Shown here: piece after piece, positions 38,155 through 47,853 of the stretch
Position numbering within the stretch: position 1 is the stretch's first letter
Layout: every line of letters begins with the position of its first letter
Source of the DNA: a bacterium BMS3Abin11
GTDB lineage: Bacteria > Pseudomonadota > Gammaproteobacteria > BMS3Bbin11
NCBI GenBank assembly: GCA_002897635.1
Contig: BDTD01000005.1
Span: 53,012-117,011 of the forward strand
DNA: 64,000 nucleotides
Reading direction: 5' to 3'
The notes under the pieces: generated by a model
The model's input: the letters and a program-made list of their open reading frames with translations, nothing else
Database searches by the model: none
What the model was told of the DNA's origin: nothing
Translations under genes and position numbers: made by a program

Positions 38155-39072
38155 ATGATGATCAAACAACGCACTCTGAAAAATGTGATACGTGCCACAG
38201 GTGTTGGACTCCACACCGGTGAAAAGGTTTATTTGACTCTCCGACCTGCACCGGTCGATACGGGTGTGGTGTTTAGGCGAATCGACCTGGAGGTGCCCGT
38301 TGAAGTCCCTGCCATAGCGGATAATGTGGGCGATACCCGATTATCCACATCACTGGAGAAGGACGGCATAAAGATTTCAACTGTTGAGCATCTGATGTCA
38401 GCCTTTGCTGGACTTGGGATTGATAATGCTTATGTTGATCTTACAGCTCCGGAAGTGCCGATTATGGACGGAAGTGCCGGGCCTTTTGTATTCCTGTTGC
38501 AATCAGCCGGTATTCAGGAACAGTCCAGTGCCAAGAAGTATATTCGAATCAGAAAAAAACTGAGACTGGAAGATGGTGATAAATGGGCTCAGTTTAAACC
38601 TCTGGACGGTTTTAAGGTTTCATTTACAATCGATTTTGATCACCCCGTTATTAAGAATGCGGTACAGGTCGCAACAGTCGATTTTTCAACCACTTCTTTT
38701 GTCAAAGAAGTCAGTCGGGCGAGGACCTTCGGTTTTATGCATGACCTGGAGGCATTGAGGAATGTTGGCCTGGCGCGTGGTGGCAGTCTTGATAATGCCA
38801 TCGTCATGGATAATTACCATATTTTGAATGAAGATGGCCTGCGTTACGAAGATGAATTCGTCAAACACAAAGTGCTGGATGCGATTGGTGATCTTTACCT
38901 GCTCGGACATCCGTTGATCGGTGAATTTAGTGCCCACAAGTCCGGTCATGAGCTGAATAATCGCTTATTACGAATGCTGATTAATGATGAAAGTGCCTTT
39001 GAGGTTGTATCCTTCGATGACCCGAAGGAAGCACCAATACCATTTTCAGGTGTTGTGCCTGCCACGCAATAG
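38155..39072 (+). CDS. lpxC: UDP-3-O-acyl-N-acetylglucosamine deacetylase LpxC
   Basis: This 305-residue zinc deacetylase has the N-terminal [38 protein letters not shown] with the zinc-binding His, [14 protein letters not shown], and [11 protein letters not shown] with the catalytic His. It commits UDP-acyl-GlcNAc to lipid A. AAGGG precedes ATG 38155; a second ATG follows directly. It is separated from ftsZ by the mobile element, so expression from the dcw transcript may be altered. Confidence 0.97.
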   Translation: MMIKQRTLKNVIRATGVGLHTGEKVYLTLRPAPVDTGVVFRRIDLEVPVEVPAIADNVGDTRLSTSLEKDGIKISTVEHLMSAFAGLGIDNAYVDLTAPEVPIMDGSAGPFVFLLQSAGIQEQSSAKKYIRIRKKLRLEDGDKWAQFKPLDGFKVSFTIDFDHPVIKNAVQVATVDFSTTSFVKEVSRARTFGFMHDLEALRNVGLARGGSLDNAIVMDNYHILNEDGLRYEDEFVKHKVLDAIGDLYLLGHPLIGEFSAHKSGHELNNRLLRMLINDESAFEVVSFDDPKEAPIPFSGVVPATQ

Positions 39073-39140
39073 GGAATTTCTGGAGGTGTCTTTTTGGTTT
39101 AGTTAGTTTGAAAAACAACCCAGGAAAGTAGTTACAGAAT

Positions 39141-39566
39141 TCAGGATCTTGAAGCAGTCCTGGCCAGTCGTACCAGCGATTGGCTGAGTTCAGGGTCTGA
39201 CAGATGGTTGGCAGAACTGAGAAGTAGTTTTTTATTGCTGTCGGATAGTTTTTGGTGAAAATGACCTGGCTTTTTTTGTGTGGTTGCCATCTGACGAGGT
39301 GAGACCTCCAGCTTTATTTTTCCGAGACCAGCGAATTCACGACTACGGCGTAAATGCCGTATTAGAGATTTTTGTTGCTGTCGAATGCGGCTTAGCCAGA
39401 TGGATGACTCCACCTGAAGCGTAAGGCAGCCATTGTGGTATTTTCTGGGGTGACAGACCCTCTGGAAGACATGCGGCGCGGTTCGTTGCCACAGGCCTGT
39501 CAGCCAGTCACTGGATACCTGACGTTTCAGGCCGCTTTGTGAAAGATAGGATGAAATATGTTTCAT
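39141..39566 (-). CDS. dciA: DciA/DUF721 family protein (replicative helicase loader)
   Basis: This 141-residue basic protein has the DUF721 core: W-T-LW-RTAPHVFQRVCHPRKY, GCLTLQVESSIWLSRIRQQQKSLIRHL. Its Gln/Lys-rich, low-complexity C-terminal half is probably disordered. DciA delivers DnaB helicase in bacteria that lack DnaC. Its place between lpxC and secA, on the opposite strand, is common in gammaproteobacteria. Confidence 0.8.
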   Translation of the reverse strand: MKHISSYLSQSGLKRQVSSDWLTGLWQRTAPHVFQRVCHPRKYHNGCLTLQVESSIWLSRIRQQQKSLIRHLRRSREFAGLGKIKLEVSPRQMATTQKKPGHFHQKLSDSNKKLLLSSANHLSDPELSQSLVRLARTASRS

Positions 39567-39658
39567 AAGTGCAAGGGTACCTTTATAGCTATATTTTTTA
39601 TAGAAGGGAAATATACTTGAGGACTGTGGACTAAAAGATTTACGATTTTCAGAAAACC

Positions 39659-40609
39659 ATGCAAATTATCATAATTCCAAAAAGCTCTGGCCGCGTCTGC
39701 CAGTCATGTATTTCATCCCGGTCTACCTGGATGCTTGGTGTAGTTTTATTCCTGATTTTTCCATTGTCAGTTGGCGGCATGGCCTGGTATCTGGCAGATA
39801 AATTCTCCGCAACAGACAATCATTCCGCAAGTGAGAGAATTGCTGAACAAAAACAAAGGCTGATGGCTTTGCAGCAGGAAGTTATCGATATTAAACGGCG
39901 GTCTGAAGCGAATCTTGATGCACTAAGCCTCCAGTTAGGGCGCATGCAGGCAGAATCTATGCGCAGTAATGCCCTGGGGCTGAGGCTAGCTGAGATGGCC
40001 GGGCTGGACAAACGTGAGTTTGACTTCAGCATCGAACCCGCTGTGGGCGGCACTAATAGCGAATTACCGGGCAACCATCTTAGTCAGACAGATATAAAAA
40101 CTGTTATTGACCGTGTCTCTGCAAACCTTTCCCAGGAAAGTATAGAGCTGGGCTTGCTTGAAAGTATCATGCTGGACAAAGACCTGAAACAGTCTTTGGA
40201 CCCAAAAGGCTGGCCAGTAAAAAGAGGATATATTTCTTCTTTATATGGGTATCGCAGTGACCCCTTCACTGGTAAAAAGGCCTTCCACAAAGGTGTTGAT
40301 ATACCTTCAGCCAAGGGTACGCCTATCTATGCGCTGGCAGCAGGCATGGTAACCTATGCCGGGAAAAAGAATGGCTTTGGCAATATAGTTGAAATTGACC
40401 ATGGTAATGGCTATTCGACTCTTTATGCCCATATATCAAAAATCATGGTTAGCACTGGTGACCGCATAGATCAGGATCAGGTTATTGCCCAAATAGGCTC
40501 TACCGGTCGTTCAACTGGTCCGCACCTTCATCTTGAAATGTTTAAAGATGGCCGCAGATTTAATCCTCGCAAGCGGCTGTATACAGCCCGTAAAGCAAAA
40601 GAAAATTGA
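39659..40609 (+). CDS. Membrane-anchored M23 (LytM) peptidase
   Basis: This 316-residue protein has one membrane helix at about 24-46, a periplasmic coiled coil (about 55-105) and a C-terminal M23 domain. The zinc ligands are in HKGVDIPSAKGTP (H-x3-D) and GPHLHLE (H-x-H), both intact, so it is probably an active endopeptidase rather than a degenerate EnvC-type activator. It would cleave peptidoglycan cross-links in the periplasm. It lies between lpxC and secA, as in many relatives. AGGACTGTGGACTAAAAGA just upstream resembles the dispersed repeat. Confidence 0.9.
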   Translation: MQIIIIPKSSGRVCQSCISSRSTWMLGVVLFLIFPLSVGGMAWYLADKFSATDNHSASERIAEQKQRLMALQQEVIDIKRRSEANLDALSLQLGRMQAESMRSNALGLRLAEMAGLDKREFDFSIEPAVGGTNSELPGNHLSQTDIKTVIDRVSANLSQESIELGLLESIMLDKDLKQSLDPKGWPVKRGYISSLYGYRSDPFTGKKAFHKGVDIPSAKGTPIYALAAGMVTYAGKKNGFGNIVEIDHGNGYSTLYAHISKIMVSTGDRIDQDQVIAQIGSTGRSTGPHLHLEMFKDGRRFNPRKRLYTARKAKEN

Positions 40610-40629
40610 TATTTTGCAGTTTGTCTCAG

Positions 40630-40674
40630 AAATAAAGGGGTCGGAGTCGTGCTTCGACTCCGACCCCTTTATTT
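40630..40674. repeat. Perfect 20-bp palindrome (REP-like, possible terminator)
   Basis: AAATAAAGGGGTCGGAGTCG at 40630-40649 pairs perfectly with 40655-40674 around the loop TGCTT. A GC-rich stem with A-run and T-run flanks would terminate transcription in both directions. GGGGTC(A/G)GAGT palindromes of this kind are widespread REP elements in gammaproteobacteria. It separates the peptidase gene from secA. Confidence 0.8.
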
Positions 40675-40766
40675 CCAGGTAGAAAACAGTAGACTTAACA
40701 AAGAATGATCAGTGCAAATATCTTATTTTGACTGTCATTCACGATCATCCAAAGTAGGAATACACC

Positions 40767-43463
40767 TTGTTTAAAAAGATTTTTGGTAGCCGCAATCAGC
40801 GACTGATTAAAAAATTTAACAAATCTGTTGATCAGATTAATACCCTCGAGTCTTCAGTTGAATCACTTGATGATGCTGCCCTGCTAGCGAGAACCGATGA
40901 ATTCCGCAAGCGTTACAAGGATGGTGAGTCGCTTGATGCGCTGTTGCCTGAGGCGTTTGCAACAGTAAGAGAAGCGGCCAGGCGTTCACTGGGTATGCGG
41001 CACTTTGATACACAGCTAGTTGGTGGCATGGTATTGCACAATGGGAATATTGCCGAAATGCGGACGGGTGAAGGTAAAACACTGGTTGCTACACTGTCTG
41101 TCTATCTGAATGCAATACCGGGTGATGGCGTACATGTTATTACTGTAAATGATTATCTGGCCAGGCGCGATGCGGAATGGATGGGTAAAGTCTATAATTT
41201 TCTCGGTTTATCTGTTGGCGTCATCTATTCTGGCCAGCCCGCGGAAGAGAAAAAAGCGGCCTATGCCTGTGATGTCGTTTACGGTACAAACAATGAATAT
41301 GGCTTTGACTATCTTAGAGATAATATGGCCTTTCAGCCAGATGAAAGAATGCAGGGCAGACTTGCATTTGCCATTGTTGATGAAGTGGACTCCATCCTGA
41401 TAGATGAAGCACGCACGCCACTTATCATTTCGGGGCCGGCAGAAGGTAGCAGCGAGCTTTATATCAGTATAAATCGGATTATCCCGTCGATGATAAAACA
41501 GGAGAGCGAGGATGGCCCGGGAGATTACTCGGTTGACGAGAAGTCGAAGCAGGCATTTCTGACAGAAGAAGGCCACGAGCATGCTGAAAATTTACTTGTG
41601 GAAGCAGGGATGTTGTCCGAGGGTAGCAGCCTGTATGATGTCAGTAATATTAGCCTGCTGCATCATCTGAATGCGGCATTAAGAGCCCATACGCTTTTCC
41701 AGCGTGATGTTGATTACATCGTGAAGAATGATGAGATTATTATTATTGATGAATTCACCGGTCGTATGATGCAGGGCAGGCGCTGGTCGGATGGTCTCCA
41801 TCAGGCAGTGGAGGCAAAGGAAGGGGTTAAGATTCAGGAGGAAAATCAAACCCTGGCATCGATTACTTTCCAGAATTACTTTCGTTTATACGACAAATTG
41901 TCCGGTATGACGGGTACTGCTGATACCGAAGCCTACGAATTTCATCAGATATATGGGCTGGAAGTAATCGTTATACCGACCAATATGCCAGCAATGCGAG
42001 ATGATTTCGGCGACCAGATTTTCCGTACCGTAGAAGAGAAATATCAGGCAATTATTGAAGATGTGAAGGATTGTAAAAAGCGAAGCCAGCCAGTGCTAGT
42101 GGGTACAGCTTCCATCGATTCCTCCGAACACATCTCCAACCTGCTGACGAAAGCCGGTGTAAAACACGAAGTGCTGAACGCCAAGCAGCATGAGCGTGAA
42201 GCATATATAATTGCCCAGGCAGGTGCTCCAGCTTCGGTGACCATTGCAACCAATATGGCGGGCCGTGGAACGGATATCGTTCTTGGAGGCAACCTGGAAA
42301 TGGAACTGGCTGAGGTCGATAATGAGTCGGATACAGCTGACATAAAGGAAAAATGGCAGGAGCGTCATAATGCGGTCATCAAATCCGGTGGTTTACACGT
42401 AGTTGGTACTGAACGTCATGAATCACGCAGGATAGACAATCAACTACGTGGTCGATCAGCTCGTCAGGGTGACCCGGGTTCAACGCGCTTCTATCTTTCT
42501 TTACAAGATAATTTAATGCGTATCTTTGCCTCAGAGAAAGTATCGTCCATCATGCAGAAACTGGGTATGGAAGAAGGCGAGGCCATTGAACATCCCTGGG
42601 TATCGAAAGCAATTGAAAATGCCCAGCGCAAGGTAGAAGGTCGGAACTTTGATATTCGCAAGCAACTGCTTGAATATGATGACGTGGCAAACGAACAGCG
42701 GAAAGTTATCTACAAACAGCGCAATGATCTGATGAATATAGATGATATCTCGGAAAATATCGCTAAAATTCGTCATGATGTCGTAGAGAGTGAAATCTCC
42801 AGTTACGTTTTTCCCGGCAGCATGCCAGAGCAGTGGGATCTTGAGCATCTTGAAGAAGATCTTGAAGGAGAATTCGGTCAACAGCTGCCACTGCGCCAGT
42901 GGATGGAAGAGGACGACGAGCTGCACGAGGAAATGCTACGGGAACGGGTTCATGTGGCTATTGATAAGACCTATCAGGAGAAGCGTGAAGCCTATGGCAG
43001 TGATGTGATGAACCATCTTGAGAAAGCCATCACCCTGCAGGTGCTTGATAGTCACTGGAAAGACCACCTTGCATCAATGGATCATTTGCGACAGGGCATC
43101 GGCCTGCGTGGATATGCACAAAAAGATCCCAAGCAGGAATATAAGCGCGAAGCCTTTGAAATGTTTACTTCTATGCTTGAGCGTATCAAACATGAAATTA
43201 CGACACTGCTTGCCCGTGTTCAGTTACGTGAAGAAAATGAAGTGGCTGAGATGGAAGCGAATATGCAACAACAGCAGCAACAGCAGGCAATGGAATTCAA
43301 CCATCCTGATGTGAATGCCACTCCCTCTGAGGCACCACAGGCCGTTGATTCAAAGGAGGCGCATACTCCATTTGTCAGAAAGGAAAAGAAGATTGGCCGT
43401 AATGAGCCATGTCCCTGTGGTTCAGGGAAGAAGTACAAGCAATGCCATGGGAAAATTGCCTAG
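40767..43463 (+). CDS. secA: Preprotein translocase ATPase SecA
   Basis: This 898-residue protein has Walker [12 protein letters not shown] (about 98-108), the DEVD-containing [49 protein letters not shown], and the C-terminal zinc site [13 protein letters not shown] that binds SecB and phospholipids. All regions are intact. It drives export through SecYEG. The start appears to be a TTG at 40767 ([12 protein letters not shown]); no in-frame ATG lies near it. Confidence 0.98.
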   Translation: MFKKIFGSRNQRLIKKFNKSVDQINTLESSVESLDDAALLARTDEFRKRYKDGESLDALLPEAFATVREAARRSLGMRHFDTQLVGGMVLHNGNIAEMRTGEGKTLVATLSVYLNAIPGDGVHVITVNDYLARRDAEWMGKVYNFLGLSVGVIYSGQPAEEKKAAYACDVVYGTNNEYGFDYLRDNMAFQPDERMQGRLAFAIVDEVDSILIDEARTPLIISGPAEGSSELYISINRIIPSMIKQESEDGPGDYSVDEKSKQAFLTEEGHEHAENLLVEAGMLSEGSSLYDVSNISLLHHLNAALRAHTLFQRDVDYIVKNDEIIIIDEFTGRMMQGRRWSDGLHQAVEAKEGVKIQEENQTLASITFQNYFRLYDKLSGMTGTADTEAYEFHQIYGLEVIVIPTNMPAMRDDFGDQIFRTVEEKYQAIIEDVKDCKKRSQPVLVGTASIDSSEHISNLLTKAGVKHEVLNAKQHEREAYIIAQAGAPASVTIATNMAGRGTDIVLGGNLEMELAEVDNESDTADIKEKWQERHNAVIKSGGLHVVGTERHESRRIDNQLRGRSARQGDPGSTRFYLSLQDNLMRIFASEKVSSIMQKLGMEEGEAIEHPWVSKAIENAQRKVEGRNFDIRKQLLEYDDVANEQRKVIYKQRNDLMNIDDISENIAKIRHDVVESEISSYVFPGSMPEQWDLEHLEEDLEGEFGQQLPLRQWMEEDDELHEEMLRERVHVAIDKTYQEKREAYGSDVMNHLEKAITLQVLDSHWKDHLASMDHLRQGIGLRGYAQKDPKQEYKREAFEMFTSMLERIKHEITTLLARVQLREENEVAEMEANMQQQQQQQAMEFNHPDVNATPSEAPQAVDSKEAHTPFVRKEKKIGRNEPCPCGSGKKYKQCHGKIA

Positions 43464-43475
43464 TATATTTTCTCA

Positions 43476-44675
43476 ATGACAATCTATCCCGTAAAAGGAA
43501 TTCGGTTAGCCACAGCGGCAGCAGGCATCCGTTATAGAGACAGAGATGATCTTGTCATTATTGAATGTCAGGCAGGATCCAGTTGTGCGGCTGTTTTTAC
43601 CCAGAATAAATTTTCTGCTGCACCTGTTCAATTAGCAAAAGCACACATCACACAATCTATGCCACGGGCATTACTGGTTAATTCCGGCAATGCGAATGCT
43701 GGTACGGGTGAAAAAGGCATGAAGAATGCTGTCCAGTGTTGTGAGTTGTTGGCAGGAATGCTTGGCTGTGATGTATCAGAAGTTCTGCCATATTCTACTG
43801 GTGTAATCGGGGAACAAATACCTGTAGAGGCATTTGAAACAGCAATCCCAGGCTGTGTGAAGAGTTTCGGTGCAGATGCCGATGCCTGGGCGCGTGCAGC
43901 AAAGGCAATAATGACTACTGATACAGTACCAAAACTGTTGTCGAAGAAGATAGACATAGCTGGATGTGAAATAAGTATCACCGGCATGGCAAAAGGGGCC
44001 GGCATGATTCGTCCTGATATGGCGACCATGCTTGCCTTCATTGCCACCGATGCGGTAATAGAGCAAACCGCACTTCGACAATTACTAAACAAGGCCATAG
44101 CTATTTCATTTAATCGTATTACCGTTGATGGTGACACATCGACCAATGATGCCTGCACCTTGCTGGCCAGCGGAGCGGTGGATATGGAACCTGTAGTGGC
44201 TGGTAGCACAGAATACGCTCAATTTTCCACTGTTTTGACTACACTGATGCAGGATCTGGCACAGGCTATCATTCGTGATGCAGAAGGTGCGACCAAATTC
44301 ATCACCATCAATGTTGCCGGGGGTAAATCAGAAACGGATTGCCTCGCTGTTGCCTATACCGTCGCCGAATCACCTCTGGTCAAAACGGCATTTTTTGCCT
44401 CTGACCCGAACTGGGGCCGCATACTGGCGGCAGTTGGCCGTGCACCCGTCAGTACACTGGACATTAGCCAGGTGAACATAATACTTAACGGTATTGCTAT
44501 AGTCACAGCAGGAGAACCGGATTCAGCGTATACAGAAGAGGCAGGTATGCGGGCGGTAGCCGGTACTGATATTACAGTCGATATAGAATTGGGTAGTTCA
44601 GCAGAGATGGTAACTGTGTGGACATCAGATTTGAGCCATGAGTATGTTCGTATTAATGCGGAATACAGGACATAA
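43476..44675 (+). CDS. argJ: Bifunctional ornithine acetyltransferase / N-acetylglutamate synthase ArgJ
   Basis: This 399-residue protein has the autocleavage motif KGAGMIRPDMATMLAF with T184 as the nucleophile, NSGNANAGTGEKG near 69-81, and DGDTSTNDACTLLASG. After self-cleavage the alpha/beta complex recycles the acetyl group from N-acetylornithine to glutamate in arginine synthesis. It starts 12 bp after secA. Confidence 0.96.
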   Translation: MTIYPVKGIRLATAAAGIRYRDRDDLVIIECQAGSSCAAVFTQNKFSAAPVQLAKAHITQSMPRALLVNSGNANAGTGEKGMKNAVQCCELLAGMLGCDVSEVLPYSTGVIGEQIPVEAFETAIPGCVKSFGADADAWARAAKAIMTTDTVPKLLSKKIDIAGCEISITGMAKGAGMIRPDMATMLAFIATDAVIEQTALRQLLNKAIAISFNRITVDGDTSTNDACTLLASGAVDMEPVVAGSTEYAQFSTVLTTLMQDLAQAIIRDAEGATKFITINVAGGKSETDCLAVAYTVAESPLVKTAFFASDPNWGRILAAVGRAPVSTLDISQVNIILNGIAIVTAGEPDSAYTEEAGMRAVAGTDITVDIELGSSAEMVTVWTSDLSHEYVRINAEYRT

Positions 44676-44726
44676 AATACGGGTGGATCAAATAAAATTC
44701 CATATTTACAGATGGAATTAAAATTT

Positions 44727-44797
44727 TTGTAGGTGCGAATTCATTCGCACAAAAATGTATGGTTTTACTCTGTGTCCGAATAAATTCGGACCTACAA
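44727..44797. repeat. Inverted pair of REP-like palindromes between argJ and coaE
   Basis: TTGTAGGTGCGAATTCATTC (44727-) contains the hairpin GTGCGAAT/ATTCGCAC. GTCCGAATAAATTCGGAC at 44774-44791, followed by CTACAA, is the second. The two are arranged head to head with TTGTAGG / CCTACAA at the outer ends, so the pair can also fold as one long stem. This is a typical REP doublet, lying between convergent genes. Confidence 0.75.
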
Positions 44798-44804
44798 TAT
44801 ATTT

Positions 44805-45404
44805 CTAATCAAGCAGAGATCCAGCCCTGTATTTCTCATCTAATTTTCTGACTTTTTGAAATAATGCATTTTGAGATCCATTATTTTCAATAATATCATC
44901 TGCTATTTTTATTCGTTCTTCGTCACTGGCCTGTGCCGCCATAATTGATTCGATCTGATCATCACTCAGGCCGTTACGTTGTTTAATCCATGCGACTCTT
45001 TTTTCCCTATCTGCGGTAACGACCAGCACGCGGTCTACAAGCTCGGTAAAGCTGGTTTCAACCAGCAGAGGGATAACGAGTATGCAGTAGGGAGAACGAA
45101 CCTCCTGTATGGCCAGTTTCATGGCATCTCTTACTTCGGGATGGAGTATAGCTTCCAGTTTTTTGCGTGCAGTTTCATTTTTGAAGACCTTTTTAGCGAG
45201 AGCCTGCCGGTTAATGGTGCCATCGGCATTATGAATATCTTCACCAAAATGCTCAGTGATGGTATCAAAACTTTTCTGTCCCGGAACACTTATTTTATGA
45301 ACAATTTCATCGGCATCGATGACGTCTATAGCAAGGGAAGAAAAATAATCCGCTACTGTCGTTTTGCCACTACCGATACCACCTGTCAGGCCAATGCGTA
45401 ACAT
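44805..45404 (-). CDS. coaE: Dephospho-CoA kinase
   Basis: This 199-residue P-loop kinase starts MLRIGLTGGIGSGKTTVA at ATG 45404. DADEIVH, HPEVRDAM and a C-terminal lid follow. It phosphorylates dephospho-CoA in the last step of CoA synthesis. It begins 8 bp after pilD, as in many gammaproteobacteria; a longer frame upstream runs into pilD and is unlikely. Confidence 0.95.
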   Translation of the reverse strand: MLRIGLTGGIGSGKTTVADYFSSLAIDVIDADEIVHKISVPGQKSFDTITEHFGEDIHNADGTINRQALAKKVFKNETARKKLEAILHPEVRDAMKLAIQEVRSPYCILVIPLLVETSFTELVDRVLVVTADREKRVAWIKQRNGLSDDQIESIMAAQASDEERIKIADDIIENNGSQNALFQKVRKLDEKYRAGSLLD

Positions 45405-45412
45405 TGCATCAG

Positions 45413-46306
45413 TTACTGGAGACCTGCAAACTGCAGGTAGCCGTCTATTATTTCCTGACCCCAAAATAAGGCGATGAGTCCGGCAATAGACAAATAAGGG
45501 CCGAAAGGAATGGGCAGTTGCCTGTTACGGCCAAGTATCAAGATGCCCAGTATTCCTGTCACGGCACCTACCAGTGAAGATAATAGAATTACCAGTGGCA
45601 GCATCTGCCATCCCAGCCAGGCACCGATAAGAGCGAGCAATTTAAAATCTCCGTAGCCCATGCCTTCTTTTCCAGTAAGCAGCTTAAAGGCCTGGTAAAA
45701 AAACCATAACGACAGATAACCTGCAACTGCGCCGTATAGTGAAGATTGAATATCAGTAATGAGACCCTGGCTATTGACCAGTAGTCCCAGCCAGAGTATT
45801 GGCAGTAGCAGTGTGTCCGGTAGCAGTTTATGGTCGAAGTCAATAAAGCTTAATGCGATAAGACTCCAGACCAGGATGAGCAGAAAAGGCAGGGCAGGGG
45901 TGAGCCCAAATGACCAGGCGACCAGACCGCTCAGTATTGCTGTTAGGATCTCAATCGCCGGGTATCTTGGTGAAATGCGCGTGCTACATTCCGAGCACTT
46001 GCCACGCAAAAGAAGATAACTGAGTACAGGTATGTTCTCCAGCGCGGTAATCAGATGTCCACAACGTGGGCAGTGAGAACGTGAGGTGAAAATATTTTCT
46101 GGTGGAGCCGTTTCCTGGTTATCTGCGGACGATGACTCAATTTCGAGGAATTCTTTACACTCTGTGCGCCACTCATGCTGTAGCCTGAGTGGTATGCGAT
46201 AAATAACTACATTGAGAAAGCTGCCAAAGAATAAACCCAATAGAGATATACTACTAATCAGGACAACATTATTTTCAAACAGGCTAAGGACGGCTTCAGC
46301 AAACAT
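45413..46306 (-). CDS. pilD: Type IV prepilin peptidase / N-methyltransferase
   Basis: This 297-residue polytopic protein has the N-terminal FGSFLNVVIYRIP, paired CxxC motifs (CPRCGHL, CSECSTR) that bind zinc, and the catalytic aspartates in FIDFDHKLLPD and GYGDFKLLA. It cleaves and methylates type IV prepilins at the cytoplasmic membrane face. Middle gene of pilB-pilC-pilD-coaE. Confidence 0.96.
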   Translation of the reverse strand: MFAEAVLSLFENNVVLISSISLLGLFFGSFLNVVIYRIPLRLQHEWRTECKEFLEIESSSADNQETAPPENIFTSRSHCPRCGHLITALENIPVLSYLLLRGKCSECSTRISPRYPAIEILTAILSGLVAWSFGLTPALPFLLILVWSLIALSFIDFDHKLLPDTLLLPILWLGLLVNSQGLITDIQSSLYGAVAGYLSLWFFYQAFKLLTGKEGMGYGDFKLLALIGAWLGWQMLPLVILLSSLVGAVTGILGILILGRNRQLPIPFGPYLSIAGLIALFWGQEIIDGYLQFAGLQ

Positions 46307-46357
46307 AAAAGCAGATGATTTCCAGAGGAATGGGGTTAGCCGCCGTCTATATTAAAT

Positions 46358-47587
46358 TTAGAATACAGCAGCCATTTTGAAGATAGGCAGATACATCGCA
46401 ACAACCATGGTGCCGATCAACCCGCCAAGGAAAATCATAATAAATGGCTCAAGCAGGCTAGTCATAGCATCCACCGCATCATCAACCTCCTGCTCATAAA
46501 AATCGGCGACTTTGTTTAACATGGTATCCAACTCACCGGATTCCTCACCAATTGCCACCATCTGCAGTACCAGGTTAGTAAACACACCTGTCTCCGCCAT
46601 AGCCGGTTCCAGATGTGTCCCTGTACTTACTTCAGCTCGAACATCCATAACTGCTTCGTAATAAACACGGTTGCCAGAAGCACCTGCTACAGAAGCAAGG
46701 GCATCGACCAACGGCACACCTGCAGCAAACATGGTCGCCAGCGTGCGGGAAAATCGTGCGATGGTTCCTTTTTTTATAATGGCCCCAAGGACAGGTAACT
46801 TTAATAAGATTCTATCCATGGTGTGCTGCATTTTCTCGGAACGTTTGTAGGCAGCTACCAGCAGAATGATACCACCAATCAGACCCCCAAAAATAATCCA
46901 CCAGTAATCCTGAAAGAAGTAGGAGATAGCGACGACTGCTGCAGTAAGGGCTGGCAGGTCAGCTCCAAAACCACTGAAAAGACTCTCAAACTGCGGGATC
47001 ACAAATATCATTAAAATTGCAGTAACTACAATAGAAACAACCAGAATAGCGGCAGGGTAGAACATAGCAGATTTTATTTTACTCTTAATGGCCTCTGTTT
47101 TTTCTTTGTAGGTGGCAATTTTATCCAGTAGGGATTCCAGTGTACCTGACTGTTCACCCGCATCGACCAGATTTGTAAACAGCTCATCATAATACCGCGG
47201 ATATTTCCCCAGAGCGATTGCCAGGCTGGTACCAGATTCAACATCCAGTCGGATTGCAGTAAGCTGCTCTTTCATGCTGGGATTGTCGTGACCATTAGCG
47301 ACAATATCGATAGATTGCGCGATCGGGATGCCGGCTGCAATCATTGTGGCAAGCTGGCGGCTAAAGACTGTTATATCCTTAGTGGTTATTTTCCGGGCAC
47401 GGCCTAATAAGTTTTTTGGTTTTTTACGAATTTTGCCGGGCTTAATGCCCTGGCGACGCAAGGTGGCACCAATGTACGTGGGGCTTTGCCCCTCCATCTC
47501 TCCCTTTATCTTCTTGCCGGAACGATTAACGCCAGTCCAGATGTATATCTGGGCAATCTTTTTGTTTGCTGCTGGTTTTTTAGCCAC
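46358..47587 (-). CDS. pilC: Type IV pilus inner-membrane platform protein PilC
   Basis: This 409-residue protein has two GspF/PilC domains, each with a GxPxxxSxD-like cytoplasmic motif (FSRQLATMIAAGIPIAQSID; FSRTLATMFAAGVPLVDAL) and three membrane helices in all. The start is GTG 47587, overlapping by 1 bp the stop of the frame read through the upstream mobile element. AAGGAG at 47598-47593, which belongs to that element, is its ribosome binding site. PilC is the platform turned by PilB during pilus assembly. Confidence 0.95.
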   Translation of the reverse strand: MAKKPAANKKIAQIYIWTGVNRSGKKIKGEMEGQSPTYIGATLRRQGIKPGKIRKKPKNLLGRARKITTKDITVFSRQLATMIAAGIPIAQSIDIVANGHDNPSMKEQLTAIRLDVESGTSLAIALGKYPRYYDELFTNLVDAGEQSGTLESLLDKIATYKEKTEAIKSKIKSAMFYPAAILVVSIVVTAILMIFVIPQFESLFSGFGADLPALTAAVVAISYFFQDYWWIIFGGLIGGIILLVAAYKRSEKMQHTMDRILLKLPVLGAIIKKGTIARFSRTLATMFAAGVPLVDALASVAGASGNRVYYEAVMDVRAEVSTGTHLEPAMAETGVFTNLVLQMVAIGEESGELDTMLNKVADFYEQEVDDAVDAMTSLLEPFIMIFLGGLIGTMVVAMYLPIFKMAAVF

Positions 47588-47589
47588 TA

Positions 47590-47853
47590 GTGCTCCTTCA
47601 ACCTGATAATGACGGGTTCAGTTAGCTTGTCAAGGCTCATGGCAAGGCGCGCCTCGCAGGCAATGGTTATTCCCTTGTCAAGAGGCGCAACGTAGTCCAT
47701 GGGCGTTGACAAGCTAACCTGAAGGGCGTCCCTGTGGTCTCCCTCAGCTGCGTCCCAGTACTCGGCAAGGAAATGGCCATTGCCTTCGCGCTGCGCCTTG
47801 CTGCGGGAGACCACAGGGACGCTGAATCCATAATTATCACATGGATAGAACAC
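47590..47853. mobile_element. Structured MITE-like element, copy B (pilB-pilC junction)
   Basis: A 264-bp element bounded by TA at 47588-47589 and 47854-47855. It aligns with the reverse complement of copy A (37790-38043). Its terminal repeats (47590-47621, 47822-47853) are more diverged. The internal stems are perfect: GTTAGCTTGTCAA (47621) with TTGACAAGCTAAC (47706), and GCGTCCCTGTGGTCTCCC (47726) with GGGAGACCACAGGGACGC (47805). On the minus strand an 88-codon frame runs from GTG 47853, which overlaps the pilB stop as TAGTG, to TAG at 47589-47587, which overlaps the pilC GTG. The 88-residue product resembles nothing I know and is probably incidental. Confidence 0.85.
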
